From: SZUA-451 sp034721895
Lineage (GTDB): Bacteria > Campylobacterota > Campylobacteria > Campylobacterales > Sulfurovaceae
NCBI GenBank assembly: GCA_034721895.1
Contig: JAYEND010000041.1
Location: forward strand, 1 to 64,000
Length of the DNA stretch: 64,000 bases
Direction of reading: 5' to 3'
Part shown: one piece after another, positions 26,801 to 34,771 of the stretch
Layout of the letters: every line of letters starts with the position of its first letter
Numbering within the stretch: position 1 is the first letter of the stretch
The notes under the pieces: generated by a model
What the model was told of the DNA's origin: nothing
Databases searched by the model: none
What the model saw: the letters and a program-made list of their open reading frames with translations, nothing else
Translations under genes and position numbers: made by a program

Positions 26801-27772
26801 TCAAGCCTCCTTTCTTCTCGGCATCGAGCTGAATGCGATCAACAGCAGAAGAATTCCTCCGCCAAGCGGATAATAGAAGAGTTCCACACGGTCCTTGATC
26901 TTGACAGCTCCCTGCTGGGTACTCTTATGATTGTTGCGAATGATCGAAACCAGTTTCTCAATATCCTCTTTTCCGTTTCCTGCAACCACATAAGCACCGC
27001 CGGTTTCAATAGCAATTTTTCCCAATGCATCATTGCGCTGGGAGATAGCGATAGTACCGTCTTTTTTAACAAGTGGTTTACCGTTACCGTCAAGTACCGG
27101 GGCTCCTTCTTCGGTTCCCACCAGAACGACATAGAGTTGTATGCCGCTCTCTTTCATTTCGTTGGTAAAACCTTTGAGCGCCTCCTCATCTCCGCCATCG
27201 CTGAAAACGATCATAAGCTTCGGCTTCTTTTTCTCCAGCATCTTTGCTGCCAGCGATCCCAATGCAGAGAAGTCGGTTGATCCCATATTGATATATTTGT
27301 CACTGACCCTCTCAACAATATCTTTCAGTGTCAATTTGTCGCTGCTGAAAGGAGCCAGTACAAACGAGACATGCGCAAAGGCTAAGACTGCGATTTCATC
27401 ACTTGGCATGACATCAAAAAGTGTCAGCATCTTTTTCTTGGCAAATTCCAGACGGTTGGGGTAGTTGTCTTTGCTTCGCATCGATCCGGAGATATCCAGT
27501 GCAGTCAGGAGACTCAATCCCTTGACCTCAACGACTTTGTCCCCTTTTTCGATCACAGGCCGTGCCATGGCGATGATCATCAGGAAAATGGCACTAAACA
27601 TCACAATGTTGCGCACCACCATCGGCACCGCATTGCTTCCTGCACGCAGTCGTTCCAATACCTTCTCATCAAAGATCCGTGAGAGATGATCCTTGTTCGT
27701 CGAGATCAGTAAAGCAAAGATCACGAAAGGGATAATCAGTGCCCAAAACAGTTGCGGATGCACAAAACTCAT
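26801..27772 (-). CDS. batB: BatB-like von Willebrand factor A protein
   Basis: 323-residue membrane protein: two N-terminal spans (about 7-24 and 55-73), a periplasmic or cytoplasmic VWA domain (about 85-280) with an intact MIDAS motif DISGSM and VFSDGGDE, and a C-terminal span (about 298-315). VWA domains bind partners through a metal ion. It overlaps batA by 4 nt (ATGA). Confidence 0.88.
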   Translation of the reverse strand: MSFVHPQLFWALIIPFVIFALLISTNKDHLSRIFDEKVLERLRAGSNAVPMVVRNIVMFSAIFLMIIAMARPVIEKGDKVVEVKGLSLLTALDISGSMRSKDNYPNRLEFAKKKMLTLFDVMPSDEIAVLAFAHVSFVLAPFSSDKLTLKDIVERVSDKYINMGSTDFSALGSLAAKMLEKKKPKLMIVFSDGGDEEALKGFTNEMKESGIQLYVVLVGTEEGAPVLDGNGKPLVKKDGTIAISQRNDALGKIAIETGGAYVVAGNGKEDIEKLVSIIRNNHKSTQQGAVKIKDRVELFYYPLGGGILLLLIAFSSMPRRKEA

Positions 27773-28695
27773 GACAAAGCTCCTCTCGAATTTCTCAGAT
27801 AGACAAAAAAGAGCAATGCCAGTATCGCAACAAAGAGCGGGTAGAGATAGAGATAAGTATGCTGCACTACTTTTTTATCACTCATCTTGCTTGTCTCAAG
27901 CTTGTCAATCTCATTATATATTTCCAAAAGCATCTCACTGTTATGCGCACCGTATGCCTTGCCTTTTCCTGCATTTGCCAATGCCTGAAGATATCTGCCA
28001 TTATAATCTCTGGGGTCACCGATACCGATGGCATAAAGCTTGATATCACTTTTGGCAATGATGTTTTTGATATCTTCAAAGGCCACTTTACTCATATTGT
28101 CCTGACCATCCGTGAGAAGAATGGCGATCTTTGACCTGGCTTTACTTTTGGTCAGCATCCCATACGTTTGTACCAATGCATCATTGATTGCAGTACGCTT
28201 TCCTGCAATTCCAAGCTGTTGATAAGCCACAATATCCTGTAAAAACTCTTTTTCAAAGGTCAATGGTGAAGCGATAAATGCTACATCGGCGAAGGTCACA
28301 ACACCTATACGATCATTACTGCGCTTAGAGACAAAATCATTGACCACCTCTTTGACTACATCGAATTTATTTTTCACCCTGTCATTGGGATCAAAACCTC
28401 TTTGGCGCATCGAATCACTGGCATCGATCACCAGTACGATATCCCGTCCTTTTTTGTGACTATCCTGATACTCCCTGGTCATGACGGGTGAAGCCAAAGC
28501 AGTGACGGCACCCACGATCCCAATCCACTTCAGCCAAAGCAGAAGAGAACTCTTTTTGCTGCCACTTTTGAGAAGCAGAGCTTCAATATGGGGAAAATAG
28601 ATCGCTCTGCTTCGCTCCCGGCAAAACTTTGCACAGAGCATAAAGAGCAGAATGATCCCAAAAACAAAAGGATACTGAAAACTAAATTGACTCAT
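27769..28695 (-). CDS. batA: BatA-like von Willebrand factor A protein
   Basis: 308-residue paralogue of the next gene with the same plan: N-terminal spans, a VWA domain with MIDAS motif DASDSM and LLTDGQDNM, and a C-terminal span. It probably forms a membrane complex with BatB, assembled or remodelled by the MoxR ATPase. The ATG at 28695 follows AGGT; an in-frame TTG lies one codon upstream. It overlaps the preceding gene by 14 nt. Confidence 0.88.
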   Translation of the reverse strand: MSQFSFQYPFVFGIILLFMLCAKFCRERSRAIYFPHIEALLLKSGSKKSSLLLWLKWIGIVGAVTALASPVMTREYQDSHKKGRDIVLVIDASDSMRQRGFDPNDRVKNKFDVVKEVVNDFVSKRSNDRIGVVTFADVAFIASPLTFEKEFLQDIVAYQQLGIAGKRTAINDALVQTYGMLTKSKARSKIAILLTDGQDNMSKVAFEDIKNIIAKSDIKLYAIGIGDPRDYNGRYLQALANAGKGKAYGAHNSEMLLEIYNEIDKLETSKMSDKKVVQHTYLYLYPLFVAILALLFFVYLRNSRGALS

Positions 28696-29071
28696 CAACT
28701 ACCTGCACATAGAGATTGAATCGATTGAGGGTTTCATCATCAACTTTTTCAACCTCTTTTTTATATTTGTACTGCTCCAAAAGCAGCTCAAGCTGGCCAA
28801 AAAGCTCTTTTCTCCTCTCATCTGTCGCCAAAAGCCTGCCGTAATGTGTTGCTGCATAGGCACTTGCTTTGGTATCTTTCCAATCAATTTTCCTGAGTTC
28901 CGTCAAGTACTTCTTTGCAAGATTTGCCTTGCGGTGTTCCAAAAACTTTTTCGCTGCAAAAAAGAGAATAGCCAATAATAATAAGGCGCCAAACACCACT
29001 AATCCCCAAAATATATAGTAGCTGCTATCAGGTATTTCCAAAAGTGGCTTTATATCCTTCAGTTGATCCAT
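28682..29071 (-). CDS. DUF4381-like single-span membrane protein of the bat operon
   Basis: 129-residue protein with one N-terminal membrane span (about 20-40) and a helical soluble part. Position between the DUF58 and batA genes, size and topology match the DUF4381 proteins of other moxR-bat operons; function unknown. The second ATG (29071) is chosen because AAGGAG lies 8 nt before it and only 2 nt before the first ATG (29077). Confidence 0.7.
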   Translation of the reverse strand: MDQLKDIKPLLEIPDSSYYIFWGLVVFGALLLLAILFFAAKKFLEHRKANLAKKYLTELRKIDWKDTKASAYAATHYGRLLATDERRKELFGQLELLLEQYKYKKEVEKVDDETLNRFNLYVQVVDESI

Positions 29072-29093
29072 ATGCATTTCTCCTTAAAAAGGA

Positions 29094-29140
29094 GCGAAGC
29101 CCCTTCTGAATTCCTTTCACTGAAGCTTCGCCTTTGGCGA
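29094..29140 (-). repeat. Hairpin-bearing repeat, copy A (with 30014-30056)
   Basis: A 38-nt core, beginning AGCGAAGCCCC on the plus strand and ending AAGCTTCG, matches the copy starting near 30014 at about 29 of 38 positions. Each is followed by a small hairpin (here CGCC-TTT-GGCG). On the minus strand the inner part forms AAGGGGC / GCTCCTT with a tiny loop and TTTTT, just before the start of the DUF4381-like gene. Confidence 0.6.
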
Positions 29141-29167
29141 GACATAATAATTATTGACAACATTGTA

Positions 29168-29998
29168 TTACCTCATTCTCTTGATCAATTTCAGATACGG
29201 TTCTTCATCGGTATATATTTTGGCAAAACGGATACCATTCTTTTTGAATTGTCTGTAAAGTTTCTCATCATTTTCATACAGAGCCTGCTTGTACCGCTTC
29301 ACCGTCCCACCATCAATATTTCCTTCAAAACTCTTTTGACTCTCCATATCGATAAGTCTCATATACCCCAGTTCGCCCGGACTCTCTTCAAAACGATCTC
29401 TGACGATAATGGCAAAAACATCATGCTTTTTGCTCAGCAGCTTAAGATCTACATCTCCGATAAAATCAGAAATAATAAAGATCAATGAACGTTTCTTCAC
29501 GCGACTGAAAAGGGTATCGACAAAGCCTTTGAAATCTCCCATTTTTCCAATTGTACTGAAATCTGTCAGGGATTCCACTGCCCGGTTAACAGAAAAAAGT
29601 TTCTTGCTGGGTTTACTTTTTTCATAGAGTCTGTCGGCATAAATCATATGGGAAAAAAGATCAGAATTTTTGACTGCCGAAAAACCGAGTATAGAAACGA
29701 TCTCTGCCATCAATTCACTTTTTTGTCTAACTGTGCCGAAATAGACTGAACCATTCATCATGCTTGCCGCTACAACATTGAGCTCCCGTTCCTCTTTGTA
29801 GATTTTGACAAAAGGCTTTCCCAGCTTGGCTGTGGTCTTCCAATCGATCTTTCGGATATCATCGCCATAGATATATTCACGAAGCTCCGCAAACTCAAAG
29901 CCCTGCCCCTGAAAAAGGGATGCATTATTCCCCAGCATTTCACCGAAGACTTGCTTTCTGGTTTTAAGAATGATCTTTTTGGTTGCTTTACTACTCAT
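29168..29998 (-). CDS. DUF58 domain protein
   Basis: 276-residue soluble protein with the DUF58 signature FAELREYIYGDDIRKIDWKTTAKLGKPFVKIY (split here as FAELREYIYGDD and IDWKTTAKLGK, about residues 36-60) and a VWA-like fold afterwards. DUF58 genes almost always accompany moxR and VWA genes. GGAG precedes the ATG. Confidence 0.88.
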   Translation of the reverse strand: MSSKATKKIILKTRKQVFGEMLGNNASLFQGQGFEFAELREYIYGDDIRKIDWKTTAKLGKPFVKIYKEERELNVVAASMMNGSVYFGTVRQKSELMAEIVSILGFSAVKNSDLFSHMIYADRLYEKSKPSKKLFSVNRAVESLTDFSTIGKMGDFKGFVDTLFSRVKKRSLIFIISDFIGDVDLKLLSKKHDVFAIIVRDRFEESPGELGYMRLIDMESQKSFEGNIDGGTVKRYKQALYENDEKLYRQFKKNGIRFAKIYTDEEPYLKLIKRMR

Positions 29999-30013
29999 TT
30001 ATCTTCTCCTTGC

Positions 30014-30056
30014 AGAGAAGCAAAGCTCCTCCGCAATTCCTCTCACCAAAGCTACG
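30014..30056 (-). repeat. Hairpin-bearing repeat, copy B
   Basis: Second copy of the repeat at 29094-29140, lying between moxR and the DUF58 gene. Its flanking hairpin is GACG-GT-CGTC. Like copy A it ends just before the ribosome-binding site of the next gene. Confidence 0.55.
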
Positions 30057-30109
30057 ACGGTCGTCAAGATGGCATTATTTGTCTCACATTTCAATTCATA
30101 AACTCCGTC

Positions 30110-30180
30110 ATTTTAATAATAGCATTGCCGTGCAATGCTTACCACAATTGTTAATTTTTAATTGCTAATTATTAATTCCT
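30110..30180 (-). repeat. Heptamer-hairpin element E5 (moxR/DUF58)
   Basis: Five 7-nt units (plus strand AATTGTT, AATTTTT, AATTGCT, AATTATT, AATTCCT at 30146-30180), spacer GTGGTAA, stem GCATTGC / GCAATGC (30132-30138 and 30122-30128), 3-nt loop, then TATTATTA on the minus strand. The moxR stop codon (30179-30181) overlaps the first unit. Confidence 0.8.
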
Positions 30181-31126
30181 ACGGGATCGGAACAGCCGCT
30201 AACACTTTTTCGATAATCCAATCCTGTGTGACCCCCTCCGCCTCTGCTTCATAACTCAATATGATCCTGTGGCGTAGAATCTCTTTGGCGATGTAGGCGA
30301 TCTCGATCGGAGAGACATAATCCTGTCCTTTGAGATAAGCGATCGCTCTGGATGCCTTGTACATATCGATACTGGCACGCGGAGAGGCTCCGAACTCGAT
30401 ATAGTTTTCCAGTTCATCCAATCCATAGGCCTTCGGGTTTCTGGTCGCAAAAACCAGCTCAACGATATAGGCCTCGATCTCCTTGTCCAGATGAACCTCC
30501 ATCGCCTCTTTTCGGATCTGGCTGAGATCCTCTCTCGTCGCAACCTGCTCAATGGTACCAAAAGTGTCATTGGCAACCCGTCTGGCAATCTCCAGCTCTT
30601 CTTCTTTGGTGTTATAGCCTACCACTACTTTCATCATGAAACGATCCAGCTGCGCTTCGGGAAGTTCATAGGCGCCCTCCTGCTCAACCGGGTTCTGTGT
30701 CGCCATTACCAGGAAAGGAAGGTCGATCTTGAAACTCTCATCACCGATGGTCACCTGTCTCTCCTGCATGACTTCCAGCAGTGCAGACTGGACCTTTGCC
30801 GGTGCCCTGTTGATTTCATCAGCCAGCAGGAGATTGGTAAAAACCGGCCCTTTTTTGATCTTGAAATTATTGTGGGAAGGGTCGTAGATCTCCGTGCCGA
30901 TGATATCAGAAGGTAAAAGATCCGGGGTAAACTGTACCCGTTTAAAATCAAGCCCCAATGTCTTTGCCAACGCGTTGACCGTCGTCGTCTTCGCCAATCC
31001 CGGAACCCCTTCGAGTAAAATATGCCCACGACAAAGCAAACCGGCCAAAAGCCCCTCGATCATCTTCTCCTGCCCTACAACGACTTTGCCCATCTCTGTT
31101 TTGATCGCATCAATTATTTGACTCAA
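30179..31126 (-). CDS. moxR: MoxR-family AAA+ ATPase
   Basis: 315-residue ATPase, likely a chaperone that activates or remodels the VWA proteins encoded downstream. It has Walker A GVPGLAKTT near residue 40, Walker B LLLADEINRAP and sensor 1 ATQNPVEQEGAYELPEAQLDRF region. The start is a TTG with GAGGAG 6 nt upstream. It heads the moxR-bat operon; a TATATA (near 31138) and an inverted repeat lie in the upstream gap. Confidence 0.92.
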   Translation of the reverse strand: MSQIIDAIKTEMGKVVVGQEKMIEGLLAGLLCRGHILLEGVPGLAKTTTVNALAKTLGLDFKRVQFTPDLLPSDIIGTEIYDPSHNNFKIKKGPVFTNLLLADEINRAPAKVQSALLEVMQERQVTIGDESFKIDLPFLVMATQNPVEQEGAYELPEAQLDRFMMKVVVGYNTKEEELEIARRVANDTFGTIEQVATREDLSQIRKEAMEVHLDKEIEAYIVELVFATRNPKAYGLDELENYIEFGASPRASIDMYKASRAIAYLKGQDYVSPIEIAYIAKEILRHRIILSYEAEAEGVTQDWIIEKVLAAVPIP

Positions 31127-31274
31127 TTCATTCTCCTCTATATACTGTTGCGGTCATCCGCTAAAGTTAAGCTAATAGTACTCAGAGCGAGTAAATGAAA
31201 GATTAATAGATGAGAAAAACTTTAGCGATCTAGACTAAGCTTGTCGGTATCGGCACGAGAGAATGCGGTAACAT
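31127..31274. promoter_or_regulatory. Upstream region of the moxR-bat operon with inverted repeats
   Basis: This 148-nt non-coding gap contains a 10-bp inverted repeat, CGCTAAAGTT (31159-31168) and AACTTTAGCG (31218-31227), with 49 nt between the arms, and a small palindrome GCGG-TCAT-CCGC (31150-31161). They could be operator sites for the operon; no regulator is identified. Confidence 0.35.
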
Positions 31275-31704
31275 TTAGGGTTCAACCCCAATTTCCAAGA
31301 CATCCCTCAACGCATCTTCAATTTCACTAAACTCAAAAACAAATCCCTCGTGAAGCAATCTCTCGGGGATCACCCTTTGACCCTCTGTCAGCACAGTGGT
31401 TCCTTCGGAAAAAAGTATCGGGCTTATCTTTCATGGATTGCATCGCTTCTACCAGTTTTTTGGTAGTGCCGATACGACTGTCATAAAGTACTCTCCTGTA
31501 AGCTTCGCTCCACCTATGGATGATAGGAGCACCTGCAAGATTGATAACTACAGATGATCCTTCAAGAATATTTGTGATCTCCTGAGGATCTTTTTGCATT
31601 TCGTCACTATTTAACCCGACGATCTCATATCCCTTATTTTGAAAAACCGTTTGCAGATAACTTCCGACAAAACCACTTGCTCCGACGATGGCTGCTTTTT
31701 GCAT
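31275..31704 (-). pseudogene. Decayed TIGR01777 (YfcH-like) NAD(P)-epimerase
   Basis: The N-terminal 100 or so codons encode a Rossmann fold typical of TIGR01777 proteins: AAIVGASGFVGSYL, INLAGAPI, RWSEAYRRVLYDSRI, and KDKPDTF. The frame then runs into unrelated residues and stops at 31333. In another frame, from 31403 to 31277, the DNA encodes the usual C-terminal end of the family: TEGQRVIPERLLHEGF, then FEFSEIEDALRDVL and a stop. The middle of a roughly 300-residue protein (about 150 residues) is missing and the frame is broken near 31401-31412. The start ATG at 31704 has AGGAG before it. Confidence 0.82.
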
Positions 31705-31811
31705 GAAGAACTCCTCTCTGTTGCTTTTTAACTCGTATCTCTTTTGCAATAGTTTGCGATACAGCATCAAGTGCCAGCTTTTTTTGATCTCGTTTGCAAG
31801 CCTCGCAAGGA

Positions 31812-34643
31812 TTATTTCCCCCTCAAATACCCCATCGCCGTAGCGATCAGGTCGTCATCATCTTTGCTCGGTGATTTCAGCACCAGCCGCTCCTTGTTCT
31901 CATCCATAAATTCGATAAAGACATTCTGCTCATAGCTGGAGACTTTGGAGATCTTCTGCTCTCTGGCCAATACCTTCATAACGATGATATCAATAAACTG
32001 TCGGGTAATGGTATCGGGCTTGCCGAATCGATCGGCGATCTCGCTTTCGATCTCATAAACTTCTCCCACTCTTTCACAGAGCGAGAGTCGACGATAGAGC
32101 TCCAGCCGCAGGCGATCTTCTTCGATCAGCTCTTCATTGAGGTAGGCATCGACAGAGAGTTTCATATCAACACTCTGCTCCTCCTCCTGCTTCTGGCCGC
32201 TGAGTTCCCTGATTGCATCTTCAAGCATACGCAAATAGAGCGAATAACCGATCTGTTTGATATGGCCGCTCTGGGCTTCTCCGATGATATTCCCGCCACC
32301 GCGGATCTCAAGATCGTGAAAAGCGAGTACTGCTCCGCTGCCCAGGTCAGAATGTGATTCGAGCGCCAGCAAGCGGCGTTTGGCATTGTCAGTCAAGTGC
32401 TCTTTGTCTTCTACGATAAAGTAACCATACCCCTCTTTGCCTCCCCGTCCGACACGGCCGCGAAGCTGATGGAGATCGGCAATACCGAAATTATCCGCCC
32501 CATCAACGATCATCGTATTGGCATGCGGCATATGGATACCAGACTCCACGATCGATGTCGAAAGCAGCACATCATACTCACCTGCTTCAAAAAGCATCAT
32601 CTCATTCTCTGTCTCTATCGCAGATATTTTGGAGTGCAGCACAGCAATACGCAAGTCGGGTAAAATCTCCAGGAGCTCTTTCTTTTTGGCATCGATCCCG
32701 GCAATCGAGTTGTAAACATAGAAGATCTGCCCGCCCCGGCGCATCTCTCTGAGAATCGCCTCCTTGACCACCTTCTCATCATAACTCTTAACAAAAGTAC
32801 GTACTCCCTGACGCTCCAACGGCGGCGTCAATATCTCTGAAAAACTCTTGATCTGCGACAGTGCCAGATTGAGACTTCTCGGGATCGGGGTGGCGCTCAT
32901 GCTGAGAAGATGGACATTGATCGCAATCTCTTTCAGTGCCTCCTTTTGTTTCACGCCGAACTTGTGCTCTTCGTCGATCACCACCAGTGCAAGGTTTTTG
33001 AATTTTGCCTTGAGCAGGGCATGGGTACCGATCACTACATCGATCGCCCCCTCTTCAAGTCCTCTTAGCACCTCTCTTTTATCTTTAGCCGAAGAGAAAC
33101 GGTCGAGCTTGGCTACTTTGATATCATACTTGTCAAAACGCTCTTTAAGGCTTTTGTAGTGCTGAGAGCTGAGCAGCGTTGTCGGTGCGATGATCATCGC
33201 CTGATACCCATTTTTGACAGCGACAAACATTCCATTCATCGCCACTTCTGTTTTGCCAAATCCCACATCGGCGCTCAGCAGTCGATCCATCATCCTACCG
33301 CTGCCCATATCCTCCAGCATTTCGCTGATCGCACGCTCTTGATCTTCAGTGTGGACAAAACCCGCTTCACTCATGAAGATAGCCTGCTCTTCCAGGTCAC
33401 TCTTAAGTACAATCCCTTTTTTCAGATGGCGCTGCGCCGAGAGATTAATGATCTGCGAAGCAATGGCAAAGAGCTTTTCACGCACTTTACCCTTGAGTCG
33501 CTTGAAGCTTGCCTTGCCGAGACGATCGAGTGCAGGAAGTGCCCCACCCTCTGCCACATAACGGTCAATCACTTCAAGATTCTCTACCGGGACAAGCAGG
33601 CTATCCTCATTCTGGTAATTAATAACGACAAATTCACGGGTTGCCCCCAGAATTTCACGCTTTTCAATACCCCGGAAGAGGCCGACCCCATGATTTTCAT
33701 GTACCACATAGTCTCCCGGCTTCAGCTCATCGAGGATGATCGAAGCTTTCTTGACACGTTTCTTCTTCAATGGCTTATTGAGCGAGAGGATCAGGCGGTC
33801 AGAGCCCAGAATATTGACGATCCCTTCCTGATAAATGAATTCGATTCCCTCAAAAGAGCCCAGTTCACTCCCCCGAACAATACTCTCATTTCTGGCAATG
33901 ATCGTGATCTTCTTATCCTTATGGGATTCCAGCAGAGCATTGGGCTTGACCGCTTCAAGATCACGATATCTTTTGGCAGGAGGAATCACGACTGCAGGAA
34001 TACTTTCTCTGGCGACATGAGGCTCTCCCAGACTGTAGATCTCTTCGACCTCCCTGCTCAGATTCGAAGCTGAAACCGTCTCAAAGAGAGAAAAATATGC
34101 TTCAGAGAGTTCCTCCAGATGCCAGAGCCCCAAACTATCGATATCTCTGACAAAGGTGTCATAGCTGCTCCGCTCCGTCCGGCTCTTCCATGCTTCAAAC
34201 TGCTCACCATTCAGTGCCAGATAGGTTGGAATGATCTCTGCCTCCTCCAGCTCCTCTTTGAAACTCTTCTGTGAATTTTCATCATAGTAGCGGATACTCT
34301 CGATCTCTTCATCAAAGAGGCTGATACGATAGGGAAGTTCCGCATTGATCGGGAAAATATCGATGATATCGCCGCGGAAAGAAACTTCACCCCGCTGAGA
34401 AGCGATATCGACAAAATGATACCCCCAGTGGTAAAGCTCCTCTTTAAAAGACTGCAACGCCACTGTCTCACCAAATTCAATCTTTTTCTTTTGGAAGAAT
34501 TCTGCTTTCGGAAGCGGCAGAAGCATCGTTCTCAAAGGAGCCACCAGCAGACGTTTGCTATCGCTATGGAAATAGTCTGATAGAGTAGCAAAAAGTGCGT
34601 AAACCTCATCCTGAAAGGCGCGAAGATCCTCACCTGTACTCAC
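31812..34643 (-). CDS. mfd: Transcription-repair coupling factor Mfd (5' end in assembly gap)
   Basis: DNA translocase that removes stalled RNA polymerase from DNA lesions and recruits UvrA. The 943 residues present cover the UvrB-like region, the RNA-polymerase-interacting domain (LKPGDYVVHENHGVGLFRG), the RecG-like translocase with Walker A SADVGFGKTEVAMNG and the DEEH box (VVIDEEHKFGVKQK), and the C-terminal TRCF domain. The frame is open up to the N run at 34644, so the apparent start is an artefact. I estimate roughly 40-60 N-terminal residues are missing. The decayed epimerase lies just downstream. Confidence 0.95.
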   Translation of the reverse strand: MSTGEDLRAFQDEVYALFATLSDYFHSDSKRLLVAPLRTMLLPLPKAEFFQKKKIEFGETVALQSFKEELYHWGYHFVDIASQRGEVSFRGDIIDIFPINAELPYRISLFDEEIESIRYYDENSQKSFKEELEEAEIIPTYLALNGEQFEAWKSRTERSSYDTFVRDIDSLGLWHLEELSEAYFSLFETVSASNLSREVEEIYSLGEPHVARESIPAVVIPPAKRYRDLEAVKPNALLESHKDKKITIIARNESIVRGSELGSFEGIEFIYQEGIVNILGSDRLILSLNKPLKKKRVKKASIILDELKPGDYVVHENHGVGLFRGIEKREILGATREFVVINYQNEDSLLVPVENLEVIDRYVAEGGALPALDRLGKASFKRLKGKVREKLFAIASQIINLSAQRHLKKGIVLKSDLEEQAIFMSEAGFVHTEDQERAISEMLEDMGSGRMMDRLLSADVGFGKTEVAMNGMFVAVKNGYQAMIIAPTTLLSSQHYKSLKERFDKYDIKVAKLDRFSSAKDKREVLRGLEEGAIDVVIGTHALLKAKFKNLALVVIDEEHKFGVKQKEALKEIAINVHLLSMSATPIPRSLNLALSQIKSFSEILTPPLERQGVRTFVKSYDEKVVKEAILREMRRGGQIFYVYNSIAGIDAKKKELLEILPDLRIAVLHSKISAIETENEMMLFEAGEYDVLLSTSIVESGIHMPHANTMIVDGADNFGIADLHQLRGRVGRGGKEGYGYFIVEDKEHLTDNAKRRLLALESHSDLGSGAVLAFHDLEIRGGGNIIGEAQSGHIKQIGYSLYLRMLEDAIRELSGQKQEEEQSVDMKLSVDAYLNEELIEEDRLRLELYRRLSLCERVGEVYEIESEIADRFGKPDTITRQFIDIIVMKVLAREQKISKVSSYEQNVFIEFMDENKERLVLKSPSKDDDDLIATAMGYLRGK

Positions 34644-34743
34644 NNNNNNNNNNNNNNNNNNNNNNNNNNNNNNNNNNNNNNNNNNNNNNNNNNNNNNNNN
34701 NNNNNNNNNNNNNNNNNNNNNNNNNNNNNNNNNNNNNNNNNNN
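34644..34743. other. Assembly gap of exactly 100 N
   Basis: A run of 100 N is the conventional placeholder for a gap of unknown size. It removes the 5' end of mfd and abuts a 7-nt tandem array on the folC side, so the repeat may have caused the break. Confidence 0.98.
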
Positions 34744-34771
34744 ATTTCTAATTTTTAACTTTTAATTTCTT
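34744..34771. repeat. 7-nt tandem array at the 3' end of folC, cut by the gap
   Basis: Four units on the plus strand (ATTTCTA, ATTTTTA, ACTTTTA, ATTTCTT). It encodes the end of FolC (LKVKN) and its TAG stop. A hairpin, if present as in other copies, would fall in the gap. Confidence 0.75.

Noticed and set aside
33159..34073. A 304-codon open frame opposite mfd, and a similar one opposite clpA (59921-60772)
   Set aside because: Both are shadows of well-conserved genes with intact motifs.
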